Assembly (NCBI GenBank): GCA_009746045.1
Contig: RPFO01000041.1
Coordinates: forward strand, 7,140,026 to 7,204,025
Length of the DNA stretch: 64,000 bases
Reading direction: 5' to 3'
Source of the DNA: Mesostigma viride
Taxonomy: Eukaryota; Streptophyta; Mesostigmatophyceae; Mesostigmatales; Mesostigmataceae
The position numbers were made by a program, and so were the translations under genes. Positions 42,463-52,429 of the stretch are shown piece after piece (position 1 is the first letter of the stretch; every line of letters begins with the position of its first letter). Under the pieces are notes generated by a model. It worked only from the letters and a program-made list of their open reading frames with translations, made no database searches and was not told the DNA's origin.

Positions 42463-42949
42463 AGCTGAGCACGATCGTTCTTGTGCTCAGGCTTACTTAG
42501 ATGATATCCTTATTTACTCCCCAGATTTTGAAACACACCTACGTGATTTAAAGAAAGTCTTAGAAATAATGTCTGAAAATTCCTTGTGGGCTCGCCGTGC
42601 TAAAGTTCGTTCTGGTACTGGAGTGTACCATTTTTAGGACATGTTTTGTCAGATGCCGGTGTCGCTACCGACCCGGATAAAACTAAGTCAATTCAGGATT
42701 GGCCTACCCCTACTGACGTTAAAAGTGTACGTAGTTTCCTAGGTATTGCTTCCTACTATAGGCGTTTTATCCCTCGTTTTGCAACTGTAGCAGCCCCTAT
42801 CAATCATTTGTTAAAGAAAGATATCCCCTTCCTCTGGAGTAGTGAGTGTCAATCTGCTTTTAAGTGTTTAAAATTCCTACTCCTCACTCCTCCCGTTCTC
42901 ATCCTATACCCGATACTACCAAACCCTTTGTGGTAGCTACAGACGCTAG
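42463..42949 (+). pseudogene. pol: RT C-terminal part and start of RNase H, gypsy element 2
   Basis: Begins in frame with 34741 and carries AYLDDILIYS, the RT active site. A base is missing in the T run near 42633, so the frame closes. It resumes as LSDAGVATDPDKTKSIQDWP and SFLGIASYYRRFIPRF, and shifts again near 42905 before VVATDA, the start of RNase H, where copia-like element 3 is inserted. Confidence 0.87.
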
Positions 42950-43566
42950 AGTTGTGAGGGTAAGAATGCCACGAATTCCGCCATGGTTCTTGCAGGAAGT
43001 TGCCTTTATTAACAATCAGGAAACACAGACGTAAGTCACGTCACTTCCAAGACTGCACGCAGCACAGACGACAGGGTCGCAGTGCCAAGAGAACGTGCAC
43101 GCAAGAACTAGCGTCCCGGTGTGACCAAGTCACTCATATAGCTTACTAGGGACGCGTCCAAGTATTCAGCTGCACTGTCACAGCTGAACTGTCAATCAAT
43201 TGATTACACAGACTCTGGCACGCCTTTGGCGCGCAGATCTATCAATTGTCCATACGGCTAGTCCTGTGGACCTATCCGTACACTAGTCAGCATCAATTGT
43301 CTCATAGGTCCTGGCGCGCTACAGTGCGCCTACCTATCAATTGACCATCAAGTCCTGTACAAGTCCTGTCAACGTCCTGCGGACTATCAAAGTGACACTT
43401 GTACATCCTGTGTCCGTACGCGCCCACAGTGGCGCGCCGGGTACTGTCGGCACAGCCTAGGAAACGTCATAACTTTTACGTTCCTTAACCAAATGAGGCG
43501 TTCAAGGTGCCGTTGGAAAGAGCGTAACAATCTCTATCCATCTAACGTAAATCCTTTACGTTAACT
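42950..43566 (-). repeat. Copia-like element 3, 3' LTR (left copy)
   Basis: 617 bp with AGTT/AACT ends. It contains several cggcgcgc/caattg-type short inverted motifs. Confidence 0.94.
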
Positions 43567-44514
43567 CCAATCCCTTCTTTTCTTTAGGGGTCACATCCCC
43601 TGCCAGGGACCCTTGAAGTAGCTTGAAATGTCCTTCACTCCAGCTTGAAGCTTGAACAGATGTCTTTAATGGCCAATGCCATTCCCCCAGCCCTTTCTTT
43701 TAAGGAACTGGAAAAGAAACAGATCTGCCACAGGGAAAACCATTTCATGAGAAATGGAGAAAACCTATGGAAGTGGCATTACAGAGTACCACCAGATATT
43801 AGAAGCACACAAAATTAAATACATACAGGTTAATTCTATGAGGTCTTCTCCAGGAATTAATCCCATCACCTCGGTAGAGCCTCCAGTACAATGACCTTCT
43901 GGCGGTGAGTTACATTAATCCCAGATACTAATCCCATAAAACCCAGTACATATTCAATATAAGTACAATAAATCCATGACAATTAAAATACCACTTGACA
44001 AAGTAAGGCGTATTACAATAGTTTGCCTGTCATTCTCTCAACAGGGGTCTATTGGCGCCCGTCTTACGGCGCCCGTCTACTTGCCAGATGGTAAACTGCC
44101 ACAGCAAACAAATGACAAAATGAAACACATAGGCAACAATTAAATCCTGCCCTGGGGAACTAGGGAAGTCTGAACAGGCAAACACCTGAACAGGCCAGCT
44201 TGTAGAAACATAATACCAGGGAATCGAACCCCGCCCTATAAACCCCAGAATAAAGGTTCCCAGACCATTGTGAGAGTATGTACAAATATACATTTCTTTT
44301 AAAATAGAATACATGGTCTGTAATGGACCTGTCAACCTTGTGTAGTCAACAGCATGAACCCCAGCCAAAACCTGGCTGTATCCTGATTAAAATCAGAGTG
44401 AGTGTACCATGGTCCATGAGCCTTAGTACAGACTAAAATACAGGTATTATGCCAGTCACAATGCTGACACTACCACACAATCTGCTCTCCAATGCCCTAT
44501 AACCATGCACCAGC
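43567..44514 (-). other. 3' untranslated region of copia-like element 3
   Basis: No convincing gene. A 112-codon minus ORF (44030-44368) is unrecognised. A T-arm-like string (gggttcgattccc on the minus strand near 44225) is present without a complete tRNA. Confidence 0.55.
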
Positions 44515-47500
44515 TTAGACAGCTTGCTGAGATGGGTCCATCAGAGACTGAAGAACCTTGTATTGCACTGCTGCCTTCTGCACTAGCTTGGTCAAAGCAT
44601 CAGCAGGATTGTCAACCCCAGGGATATGCTCAATATTGGCCAAGGAGGACAACTCCTTAAGAAGGAGATAATCCAAGTCCCTACTTCTGGCCATCTGCCT
44701 GTGCACAAACTGCACCATCCCCATGGAGTCTGTTTTTAGAAGAGTGGTAACCTGAAGTGGCCAAGGAGTGTTAGAAGTCATCTGATGAAGCAACTCCTTC
44801 AGATAAAGGCTTGTGTGAATGCCTTCACAAATAGCCCTGCATTCTGCCACATCACTGCTGACAGCCACCCGTTTGTGCAGGCGACTAAACCAGCTCACCA
44901 AACTCCCCAGGCCTTCCTGTCTGAGCACAAAGAGCCCTGCAGCCCTGCCCCTGACCTTGGAGACCTGCCTGCTGTCCATTGAGCTATCCACATACAGCTC
45001 CATGCAAATGGGTTGTGATAAATCCACTGCAGACAACAGAATGCCAGATGAAGCCCTGACCTGATCAGCCACCTTGGCAGACCCTAGCTCCACCAGCATG
45101 TCATCAGGCAACCTGGCTATGACCATAAGGTCTGGCCTGGAAATGCCTGCCACCCAAGCAACCATGCCCCTCACCATGGGACACAGTGCCTGTGTGATGG
45201 TTGGAGGAAGCTTGCTAATGAGGGTCTCTTGATAGTCATTGCCCCCCACCAGCAGCATACGCCACTCCCCTCCCTTCTTCACCAGTGTGGCCTCCATGCC
45301 CACAAACAGCAGAGGCTCATTCTCCACCTGCCATTGCTCCCTACCCAGAGGAAACTTGGACTTAATGATGGAGATCAGCTCCTTAAGCCACGACGTGGGA
45401 GCTATCAGATGTAGGTCATCCCCGTGCAGCGAAGCATACACTGGCAGGCCTTCCCATTGCCCCAGAAACAGACAGGGGTCTACAGGAGAGACCTTCAAGT
45501 TGCAATGCTCCTTCAGGAAACGGTTGAGAGTCTCCCTCCAGATTATTGGACTTGACCTCAGGCCCTCCAGGCCCTTGAGGATTTTAAGGAACTCCGTGTG
45601 GATGTCCCTTTTCCATACAGCAGGCACCCTAACATAGAAAGGCGTCTTGCCCTCCCACTTTTCCTGTGCCACATCTGCATCACCCTCCAGAAATGCCCTC
45701 TTGAAGTCTATCACCACTGAGCCATAGTCCAAGCCCTTGTTGAGAAGGCCTAGAAAGACACACAGCAGCAGCCTCCAAGTATCATGCAGCATGCCAGGGG
45801 TATACAACTCCTCAGCAGTGCACTCACCAGTACCCTTGAACTCATTCAGCACTGGCCTGACATGTGGTACCTTGACCCCGTCCACCTCCTTCATCTTGAT
45901 GACAAACTTGAGCTTGAGTAGACGTCGTGCAGGAGGCAGGTCATTGACAGGTTCCACGCATTTCTTGGAGATCCAGTCCTCCCCAGATTTAATCAGACCC
46001 AGTGTGACCTGGGGACACATAATGGGAGAGGACATGAGCTTCACCAGGCCTTGGTAGTTGATAGGGCTGTGTCCAGCAAGTGAGTGAGGACCAATGCCCA
46101 AACTGCTTGGATGACTAGCAGCTGGCAGTATGAGGTCATCAACCAAGGGCTCCTGCCCCTGGCACACTTGCACACGCTTAACCGTCCTGGTTACTGCACG
46201 TGATAGGTGAGTGGTCCTGAAATTAATCAGTGGGACCTGACCAGCCCCTTCCTTAGTCAGGAGAGAGGACGTGATCACTACCCCATCCTGGCATAGGAAA
46301 TTCTGCCCCAGAAGAGCAGGTCCTTGATAGCCCTCCAAGACACAAAAAGCAGTGTCCTGTCCAAGGATAGGAATGAATACCTCACCCAGTACCTTCACGT
46401 GTACCCCGCCACTGAAGTCAGACACAAACTGATAGCTGGGTTCAGACATGCTGTACCCTGCTGCAGCCCTGGTCCCAATAATGGAGACCTGAGAATTAGT
46501 GTCTACCTCTAAGGCAGTGTCCAGCCCCAGATTGCCATGCCACCTGAGCTTGGCTACCTTGGGCTGCTTCTTGGCCCTTTGTAGAGCCCCAATCAATCCA
46601 GCCAAACTTGTCCCCCTGGGCTTGGTTAGTGCCTTGGGCTTGACAGTTGACTCCCCAGCTGTTGACCTTGCAGCCTGTTCAACAAGTACCTCTGCAACCT
46701 GGCCAGGGCTGACAGATTCCCCTGCAACAGATGTGGTCGTTGCGTCAGTGATGTCACCTGGGACCTGAAAATCCTGCAGATCCTGTGAGCCTTGTGCCTG
46801 ACTGCCCTCATTCATCAGGTTAGGCTTGACATATGACCAACTCAGCCGGTGTACATGCTTTGGTTCGTCCTCCATGCTGACCAAGCATGCGTGGCTAGCT
46901 TCATCAACCTGGGTAACCACCCCAGGACTCCAGCTACCACGTTTGCCATAAAGGCTAGGTTCCTTCCAAGCTAGGACCTTCTGACCCACTTGTGGCTCCA
47001 GCATCTTCCAACCCCGGTCCTTCTCCCTCAGCTTGGCAAAGGTGACATGTGCAGCATGTTTCCAGCCCTCCAGCACATGTGGTGGGCACAGGCCATGATA
47101 TAGACCCATTGGGCTGACAGCAACTCCATCATAGTAGAAGTTAACCCTGCTGTTCAGCTGCTGCTCCACGTTCCTCAGCCATGCACTCCTGACAAGTGCA
47201 GGTGCAGACAAGGGTACCCAGTCTTCAGAGATGATCAATTTCTTGACCTCCTGGATTGCCCTCTCGATAGCACCCTGCTGCCCATGAGCCTCCCTAGGTG
47301 TAACCAGCAACTCAGGAAGGGTAGGATCACCCTTGAGATGCTGAAACTGCATGTCCACCTGGATCCTTGTGGTAGGAAACTTGGCTCTTACATTCTGCAG
47401 GGCAGCCAGCAAGTACCTGTTCTTCATAGAAGGTAAATGCTCCAGCACCTTGTATTTCGTGTACCTGTCCACGCACACCAACAGTTGCATGCCCCTGATG

Positions 47501-48000
47501 TGTTGGATATCACACTGCAGATCACCAATGCTCTGAGGTAGAGCTTTGGCATGTGATTTCCTGGGCTTGTTGGAGGACAACTGGCACTTACACCGTGAGG
47601 CAGCTTGCTGACACGCCTTAAGAAGGGGTGCCCTGCCCATACGGAAGGCAAAGTTGTTTGACAGAGAAGTGGCATGCCCAAACATGTTGTGGATTCGGGC
47701 ACCCAACTCCTGGTACACAGAGGAAGCAGTCCCTGGCACAGTCAGGACTGTGCTGTCAGGTTGTCCAGCATCACCATGCTGACTTCCATCCTGTTCTGAC
47801 TCAGAGCCTGAGTCACCCTGCTCATGCCCAACACCTGGACCGCCAGCAGGGACCACATGCATACCACCAGAGGCCTTCACACCCCTCTGTGGTTGTACAT
47901 TGGTTTCTCTCAAAATGAGAGGTCCACCCTCGTGCCCAGCACGAGGATGCATAGGGTCAGACATACTTACAGCTGCATCAGCTGTCAAGGACGTCTTCAT
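44515..48000 (-). CDS. pol: Pol polyprotein of copia-like element 3 (IN, PR-like, RT, RNase H)
   Basis: 1161 residues from ATG 48000. The same frame is open for 47 further codons up to the gag UGA. The integrase finger has HNMFGH and CKCQLS, where the last zinc Cys is Ser (TCC for TGC). The core has LQCDIQ, VDMQF and GAIER, with 29 residues between the last D and E. The PR-like segment has VDTNSQVSII near 46495 and ALLGQNFL near 46310. RT has VIDFKRAFLEGD and the box LHGDDLHLI near 45420. RNase H has LYVDSSMDSR, VAECRA, LKTDSMGMV and DNPADALTKL. It makes cDNA in the particle and inserts it in the genome. The ORF is fully open. Confidence 0.92.
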   Translation of the reverse strand: MKTSLTADAAVSMSDPMHPRAGHEGGPLILRETNVQPQRGVKASGGMHVVPAGGPGVGHEQGDSGSESEQDGSQHGDAGQPDSTVLTVPGTASSVYQELGARIHNMFGHATSLSNNFAFRMGRAPLLKACQQAASRCKCQLSSNKPRKSHAKALPQSIGDLQCDIQHIRGMQLLVCVDRYTKYKVLEHLPSMKNRYLLAALQNVRAKFPTTRIQVDMQFQHLKGDPTLPELLVTPREAHGQQGAIERAIQEVKKLIISEDWVPLSAPALVRSAWLRNVEQQLNSRVNFYYDGVAVSPMGLYHGLCPPHVLEGWKHAAHVTFAKLREKDRGWKMLEPQVGQKVLAWKEPSLYGKRGSWSPGVVTQVDEASHACLVSMEDEPKHVHRLSWSYVKPNLMNEGSQAQGSQDLQDFQVPGDITDATTTSVAGESVSPGQVAEVLVEQAARSTAGESTVKPKALTKPRGTSLAGLIGALQRAKKQPKVAKLRWHGNLGLDTALEVDTNSQVSIIGTRAAAGYSMSEPSYQFVSDFSGGVHVKVLGEVFIPILGQDTAFCVLEGYQGPALLGQNFLCQDGVVITSSLLTKEGAGQVPLINFRTTHLSRAVTRTVKRVQVCQGQEPLVDDLILPAASHPSSLGIGPHSLAGHSPINYQGLVKLMSSPIMCPQVTLGLIKSGEDWISKKCVEPVNDLPPARRLLKLKFVIKMKEVDGVKVPHVRPVLNEFKGTGECTAEELYTPGMLHDTWRLLLCVFLGLLNKGLDYGSVVIDFKRAFLEGDADVAQEKWEGKTPFYVRVPAVWKRDIHTEFLKILKGLEGLRSSPIIWRETLNRFLKEHCNLKVSPVDPCLFLGQWEGLPVYASLHGDDLHLIAPTSWLKELISIIKSKFPLGREQWQVENEPLLFVGMEATLVKKGGEWRMLLVGGNDYQETLISKLPPTITQALCPMVRGMVAWVAGISRPDLMVIARLPDDMLVELGSAKVADQVRASSGILLSAVDLSQPICMELYVDSSMDSRQVSKVRGRAAGLFVLRQEGLGSLVSWFSRLHKRVAVSSDVAECRAICEGIHTSLYLKELLHQMTSNTPWPLQVTTLLKTDSMGMVQFVHRQMARSRDLDYLLLKELSSLANIEHIPGVDNPADALTKLVQKAAVQYKVLQSLMDPSQQAV

Positions 48001-48141
48001 AGGAACCTGTACCTCTCCAGGTGACCTGGGGCCACACTGAACCTGGAGATCACCCTCTTGTTGCCCAGATATAAAATCTGCATTGGAGCACCTGGCCTCC
48101 CCCTTGGGTGAATTAAGGTGTGTAGGGGTTGCCTCAGACAG

Positions 48142-48144
48142 TCA
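48142..48144 (-). promoter_or_regulatory. In-frame UGA between gag and pol (candidate readthrough site)
   Basis: On the minus strand the context is gag cag TGA ctg tct. Gag upstream and pol downstream are in the same frame with no other stop, so occasional readthrough would make Gag-Pol. Confidence 0.6.
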
Positions 48145-49254
48145 CTGCTCCTTGTTGTCTTCTTGCTGACTGCCCTTTGAAGGCTGGCCTGCCTGGGACT
48201 TGTTGTTGTTCTTCTTGTTGTTGTTGTTATTCTTGTTGCTGCCCTGGCCCTGGGACTTCTTGAAGCTGGGACACTCCTTCTTGATGTGCCCCCACCCCTT
48301 GCACAGGTAGCATTGTATCTTGGACTTGCCCTGGCCACTGCCCCCATTGTCAGACGCGTTGCCCTGCTTGGGCTGACCACCCACCCGCCTGAACACCGAC
48401 TTGGAGTGTGACCTCCTGTCAGAATCAGGTGAATGATCTCCCTTGCGCTTGTGATGGTTGCCCCTACGCCCTCCTTGGCTTCGGTCAGCCTCAGACGTCT
48501 TGGAGCCACCCTGGGTACGCCCGCCTGCCTGGGTAGCCTTCACTGCTGGCACTCCACCCTCAAACAGCTCCTCTGCCTCGAGTGCTTGTTTGATTATGAC
48601 CTTGTAGGCCTTCAGGGTAGAGTGTGGGGCACACATGACTTTTAAGGAGCCACGTGTCGCCTTATCCAGCCCAGAAACCTTGAGCCAGTTGGTTAGGGCT
48701 ATGTTATCAGCGACATTAAAGCCGTGAGCCCTGCCCTCCTCAACCATCTTACAATAGTTGAGAAAGTTCTGGATCAGGTCCCCCTTGACCTCCCACCCTT
48801 GGTACTTGTCCTGCCAATGGATGCCCACTTCTTTCTGATCCTCCAGCAGCTCCTTCAGCTCAGCCACGTACAGTGCCCAGGCCTTATTGGCCTTTTTGCA
48901 CTCCCTGGTTAGGTCCTTAATCTGGTCAGTACACTTGCCAAAAGTGCTACTGCCTATCCAGATTTGATAGTAATTTGTACCACCGTACAAGCTAGGGAAC
49001 CCTTCCAATCCCTCCACAAACTCTTCAGCCTGCTTAGGCTTGGAGTCTGAGGTTACAGGCTGCAACTGATTGACAATTAAAAGACCCTGTGTGGTAAGAT
49101 CAAAGCCATGAATAGCTTGTGCATTATTATTATTGTGAGGAAGGTTGGTAATCTCTCCGGTAAGCCCCACGTCATCTACGTGAGCGGTTCCACTACCAGC
49201 ACCCCCATTATTATTCCCACTGGCTGGACCCTTGCTACGGCGTCCCTCAGCCAT
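48142..49254 (-). CDS. gag: Gag of copia-like element 3
   Basis: 370 residues from ATG 49254. The N-terminus is low complexity (Gly/Asn). The capsid-like middle has EEFVEGLEGFPSLYGGTNYY, HWQDKYQGWEVKGDLIQNFL and LTNWLKVSGLDKATRGSL. A basic Arg/Ser/Gly stretch precedes one CCHC knuckle, CYLCKGWGHIKKEC. The tail is Asn/Lys/Gln-rich. Its only closing codon is the UGA at 48142-48144, after which the frame runs into pol. It forms the particle and binds RNA through the knuckle. Confidence 0.88.
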   Translation of the reverse strand: MAEGRRSKGPASGNNNGGAGSGTAHVDDVGLTGEITNLPHNNNNAQAIHGFDLTTQGLLIVNQLQPVTSDSKPKQAEEFVEGLEGFPSLYGGTNYYQIWIGSSTFGKCTDQIKDLTRECKKANKAWALYVAELKELLEDQKEVGIHWQDKYQGWEVKGDLIQNFLNYCKMVEEGRAHGFNVADNIALTNWLKVSGLDKATRGSLKVMCAPHSTLKAYKVIIKQALEAEELFEGGVPAVKATQAGGRTQGGSKTSEADRSQGGRRGNHHKRKGDHSPDSDRRSHSKSVFRRVGGQPKQGNASDNGGSGQGKSKIQCYLCKGWGHIKKECPSFKKSQGQGSNKNNNNNKKNNNKSQAGQPSKGSQQEDNKEQ

Positions 49255-49422
49255 CCTGCACTACCAGCTATTCAAAGAACACCTTAACAAAGCAGCAGAA
49301 AATATGTACAAAATTTTTGTGTCGCCACTGCCGCCTGCGCCGGTGTCGCTGCCGCCCCGCGAATTGCCGCCGAAATTCGACAAAAAAATGTCGACAAGTA
49401 CTGCAGAAGAAAATTAGGCCGA

Positions 49423-50128
49423 CTAGTAGTCAAGGCCCCTGAAGTCGCAGTACGTGTATACGAACTCACGATCCTCCATATCCAGCTCCGGACCTGCACC
49501 GGTATGAATTAAAACCGGCGTGCTCCCCGCCGCGTAAGTTGCGACGCGCCGACGCGCGACGAGGCGCAGAGGATGTGTAAAGATCGTCAATAATTCCCAC
49601 CCCGCGGGAATCCACTCTCGCACAGAGGCGAGAAATGCCACCAGGTTAATTAAAACCTGGCGCTCACGACTGCGTACGCCGCGAGTGAGCAGCGATAGCA
49701 GCGCGAGATCCTGAAACAAATTTGTTGACACCGCCGGCGCGCCCCCCGTGCGAAGCGATGCCCAGTTTTGCAGGTTTCTCTGGTAACCGGTGAGTGAAGA
49801 GAGGACGTTGTCCAACTCCTCAATGGCAGTCGTGACTTCGGTCACCGACCGCAAACCTCCCCGCACCTGGACCGTAAATGTCGATAAAATGTTGCGGATT
49901 GGTCCAAAATGCGCGAGCCGGCACCAGTGCTGGCAAATCGGGGTCCTCGGGGTTATCCCCGAGCAATGCGTGAGCTGCACGCTGCTGACGATGAAGCTCG
50001 TCGAGCGAAACTGTAACTTCGTCGAGCAATTGTTGCCACGACGGCACAGTTGGTCTTGACGAAGAACCAGCCGGCGGAGCGGCTATTTCCTCATCGTCCG
50101 GAATCCGAAATTCTTCCGAATTTGGCAT
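49423..50128 (-). pseudogene. ORF0 of copia-like element 3, unrecognised, one frame change
   Basis: A minus-strand ORF starts at MPNSEEFRIPDDEEIAAPP near 50128, 25 bp after the LTR, and runs about 90 residues. A second frame continues from near 49870 (VRGGLRSVTEVTTAIEELDN) to a stop at 49423. Together they give roughly 230 residues with a predicted helical middle (LLSLLTRGVRSRERQVLINL). It precedes gag by about 170 bp. No family is recognised. Element 2 also has extra coding sequence in this position, but I see no similarity between them. Confidence 0.5.
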
Positions 50129-50152
50129 CTTTTTGACAGAGCGTGTAATACG

Positions 50153-50769
50153 AGTTGTGAGGGTAAGAATGCCACGAATTCCGCCATGGTTCTTGCAGGA
50201 AGTTGCCTTTATTAACAATCAGGAAACACAGACGTAAGTCACGTCACTTCCAAGACTGCACGCAGCACAGACGACAGGGTCGCAGTGCCAAGAGAACGTG
50301 CACGCAAGAACTAGCGTCCCGGTGTGACCAAGTCACTCATATAGCTTACTAGGGACGCGTCCAAGTATTCAGCTGCACTGTCACAGCTGAACTGTCAATC
50401 AATTGATTACACAGACTCTGGCACGCCTTTGGCGCGCAGATCTATCAATTGTCCATACGGCTAGTCCTGTGGACCTATCCGTACACTAGTCAGCATCAAT
50501 TGTCTCATAGGTCCTGGCGCGCTACAGTGCGCCTACCTATCAATTGACCATCAAGTCCTGTACAAGTCCTGTCAACGTCCTGCGGACTATCAAAGTGACA
50601 CTTGTACATCCTGTGTCCGTACGCGCCCACAGTGGCGCGCCGGGTACTGTCGGCACAGCCTAGGAAACGTCATAACTTTTACGTTCCTTAACCAAATGAG
50701 GCGTTCAAGGTGCCGTTGGAAAGAGCGTAACAATCTCTATCCATCTAACGTAAATCCTTTACGTTAACT
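50153..50769 (-). repeat. Copia-like element 3, 5' LTR (right copy)
   Basis: 617 bp. In minus orientation it ends ccctcacaact and is followed by cgtattacacgctctg, which is not an initiator-Met primer site. Confidence 0.94.
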
Positions 50770-50774
50770 GCTAG

Positions 50775-51378
50775 TAAGGTAGCTATAGGTGGGGTCCTTC
50801 TCCAGGATCAGGGTCAGGGCTTACAGCCAATTGAGTATATCTCTAGGACGATGCTCCCCGCGGAGCGCAACTATCCTGTACACCAGCAGGAACTATTAGC
50901 TGTGGTGTATTGTTGCCACGCGTGGCAGCACTTTCTTAAAGGTGCCCAATTTGATGTTTGCCTGAATGAACCCTGTGAGATAGGTCCTTATAGATTAGTT
51001 ATACAAACGAACCATCGTCCCCTTAGCCATCTTCTCTCCCAACCCAACCTTACCCCTCGTCAAGCGCGCTGGATGGAGTTTTTAGCACGGTTTTCCCCTT
51101 TGAAACTTCGGTATGTTAAAGGTGTAGATAACATAGTGCCTGATGCCCTCTCCCGCCGCGCAGATTACTCCTTTTTCGAGGACTTAGATGTTCTCAATAC
51201 TACTCTAGTTCCTACCACTCTTGGTGTAACCCCTTATGGTGAACTACCGGATGATGAACAATATGCCTACCTCTTTCATACTGCTGTTCGTATGCCTGAC
51301 CTCCTTTCTCACGTAGGACTCTCTCTCCCGTGTGAGGCCCTTCCTGTGGTCCCTGTGGGGGGGGGAGGGGAAAAATAA
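50775..51378 (+). pseudogene. pol: RNase H of gypsy element 2
   Basis: Resumes in frame after copia-like element 3: GGVLLQDQGQGLQPIEYISR, then NYPVHQQELLAVVYCCHAW, IQTNHRPLSHLLSQPNLTPR and KGVDNIVPDALSRR. The usual T-D-H before the Pro-Leu motif is T-N-H here, so a catalytic Asp may be lost. About 17 residues are extra before this motif. It ends at TAA after a G-rich stretch (ggggggggagggg). Confidence 0.85.
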
Positions 51379-51519
51379 AATTTCTATACCGCTTAGCCAT
51401 ATAGCGACTAGGTCAGGAAAGTCCTATGATAATATAGTCCCTCTAGGACCTCGGCCTTCTCTTTGGCAAGGCGGCAGGAGACCTCTTTAAACCTGATATA
51501 GATAGTAACTTCTGTAGCG

Positions 51520-52429
51520 ATGCCTACCTCTGATCTCGAACGCCTTATCAGTAGATTTACGGCCACTGAGCCGGAAGCTTTAGCTGCTATTGCCTCCTAT
51601 CCCCAACAGTTAGGCAAATACCCCTGTAAATTTGTAGGTGGGTTTTTATATGTGCAGTTAACAGATTCTCCCCCTCAATGGCGCCTTTAGGTCCCTCCTA
51701 TCTGAAGCTCCTCCTTGCTTTTTGAGTTGCATGATTTAGCTGCTCACCAGGGCGGTAAACGGGTACGGGATCTAGTAACCCGTTCCTACTACTGGCCCTC
51801 CCTCTTAAAGGATGTAGATGGATATGTTAGGACCTGCCAATCTTGTCAGGAAATGAAACCTAGCAACGTAGGGCAGATAGCCGAGCCTAGGACCCTTCCT
51901 GATCCCATCATGCCATGGGATTCCCTTATGATGGATTTTGTAGGACCTTTTAGAAAGAATGATTAGGGTAATGCTCAGATCCTTGTGTTTATAGATCGCT
52001 TTACGCGTATGTGCCATCTCGTGCCTTGTCCCCTTGAACTCACCGCACGCGATTGTGCCCGCCTATACCTCAATAATGTTTATAGATACCATGGCTTGAG
52101 TAGGCAGTTTATTTCTGACAAAGATAAGTTATTTACTTCAGATTTTTGGCAGCAGTTTTTCGCTGCTATCGGTACCAAGGTCACCTTCGGTACTGCCTAC
52201 CACTCCTCCTCTTCTCATTTAGTAGAACGTTTGAATAGAGTAGTGGACGAAGCTCTGCGGCACTATGTGAATGGTTCTGGGAGTGATTGGGAGGATTATC
52301 TATGTCTGGTAGAGTTTTCCCTTAACAATTGCCCTCAGGCCGCGCATGGTTATACGCCCTTCTTCCTAGACACAGGTAGACAACCTCTTACCCCTACCTC
52401 TCTCCTAGCCAGTCATAGTCCGAAAAGTG
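51520..52429 (+). pseudogene. pol: Integrase of gypsy element 2 (N-terminal and core)
   Basis: A short linker ORF from ATG 51520 precedes the HHCC finger (HDLAAHQGG...CQSCQE) in ORF 51715-51966. An in-frame TAG at 51964-51966 breaks the gene. The core continues: MMDFVGPF (first Asp), FISDKDKLFTSDFW (second Asp), LVERLNRVVD (Glu) and NCPQAAHGYTPFFLDTGRQP. The coding sequence is interrupted at 52430 by an insert and continues at 53733. Confidence 0.87.

Larger units (their letters stand above)
42950..50769 (-). mobile_element. Copia-like element 3 (long gag and pol frames, single UGA between them)
   Basis: Two LTRs of equal length (617 bp; 42950-43566 and 50153-50769), identical by eye. Plus-strand ends are agttgtgaggg and acgttaact. 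Target duplication gctag at 42945-42949 and 50770-50774 splits the gypsy 2 RNase H codons, and the frame resumes after one copy. The minus strand carries ORF0, gag and pol. On the minus strand aaagaaaagaagggattgg abuts the 3' LTR as polypurine tract. Confidence 0.94.

Noticed and set aside
44205-44245. tRNA gene (T-arm-like gggttcgattccc on the minus strand)
   Set aside because: No matching acceptor, D-arm or anticodon arm can be placed around it.
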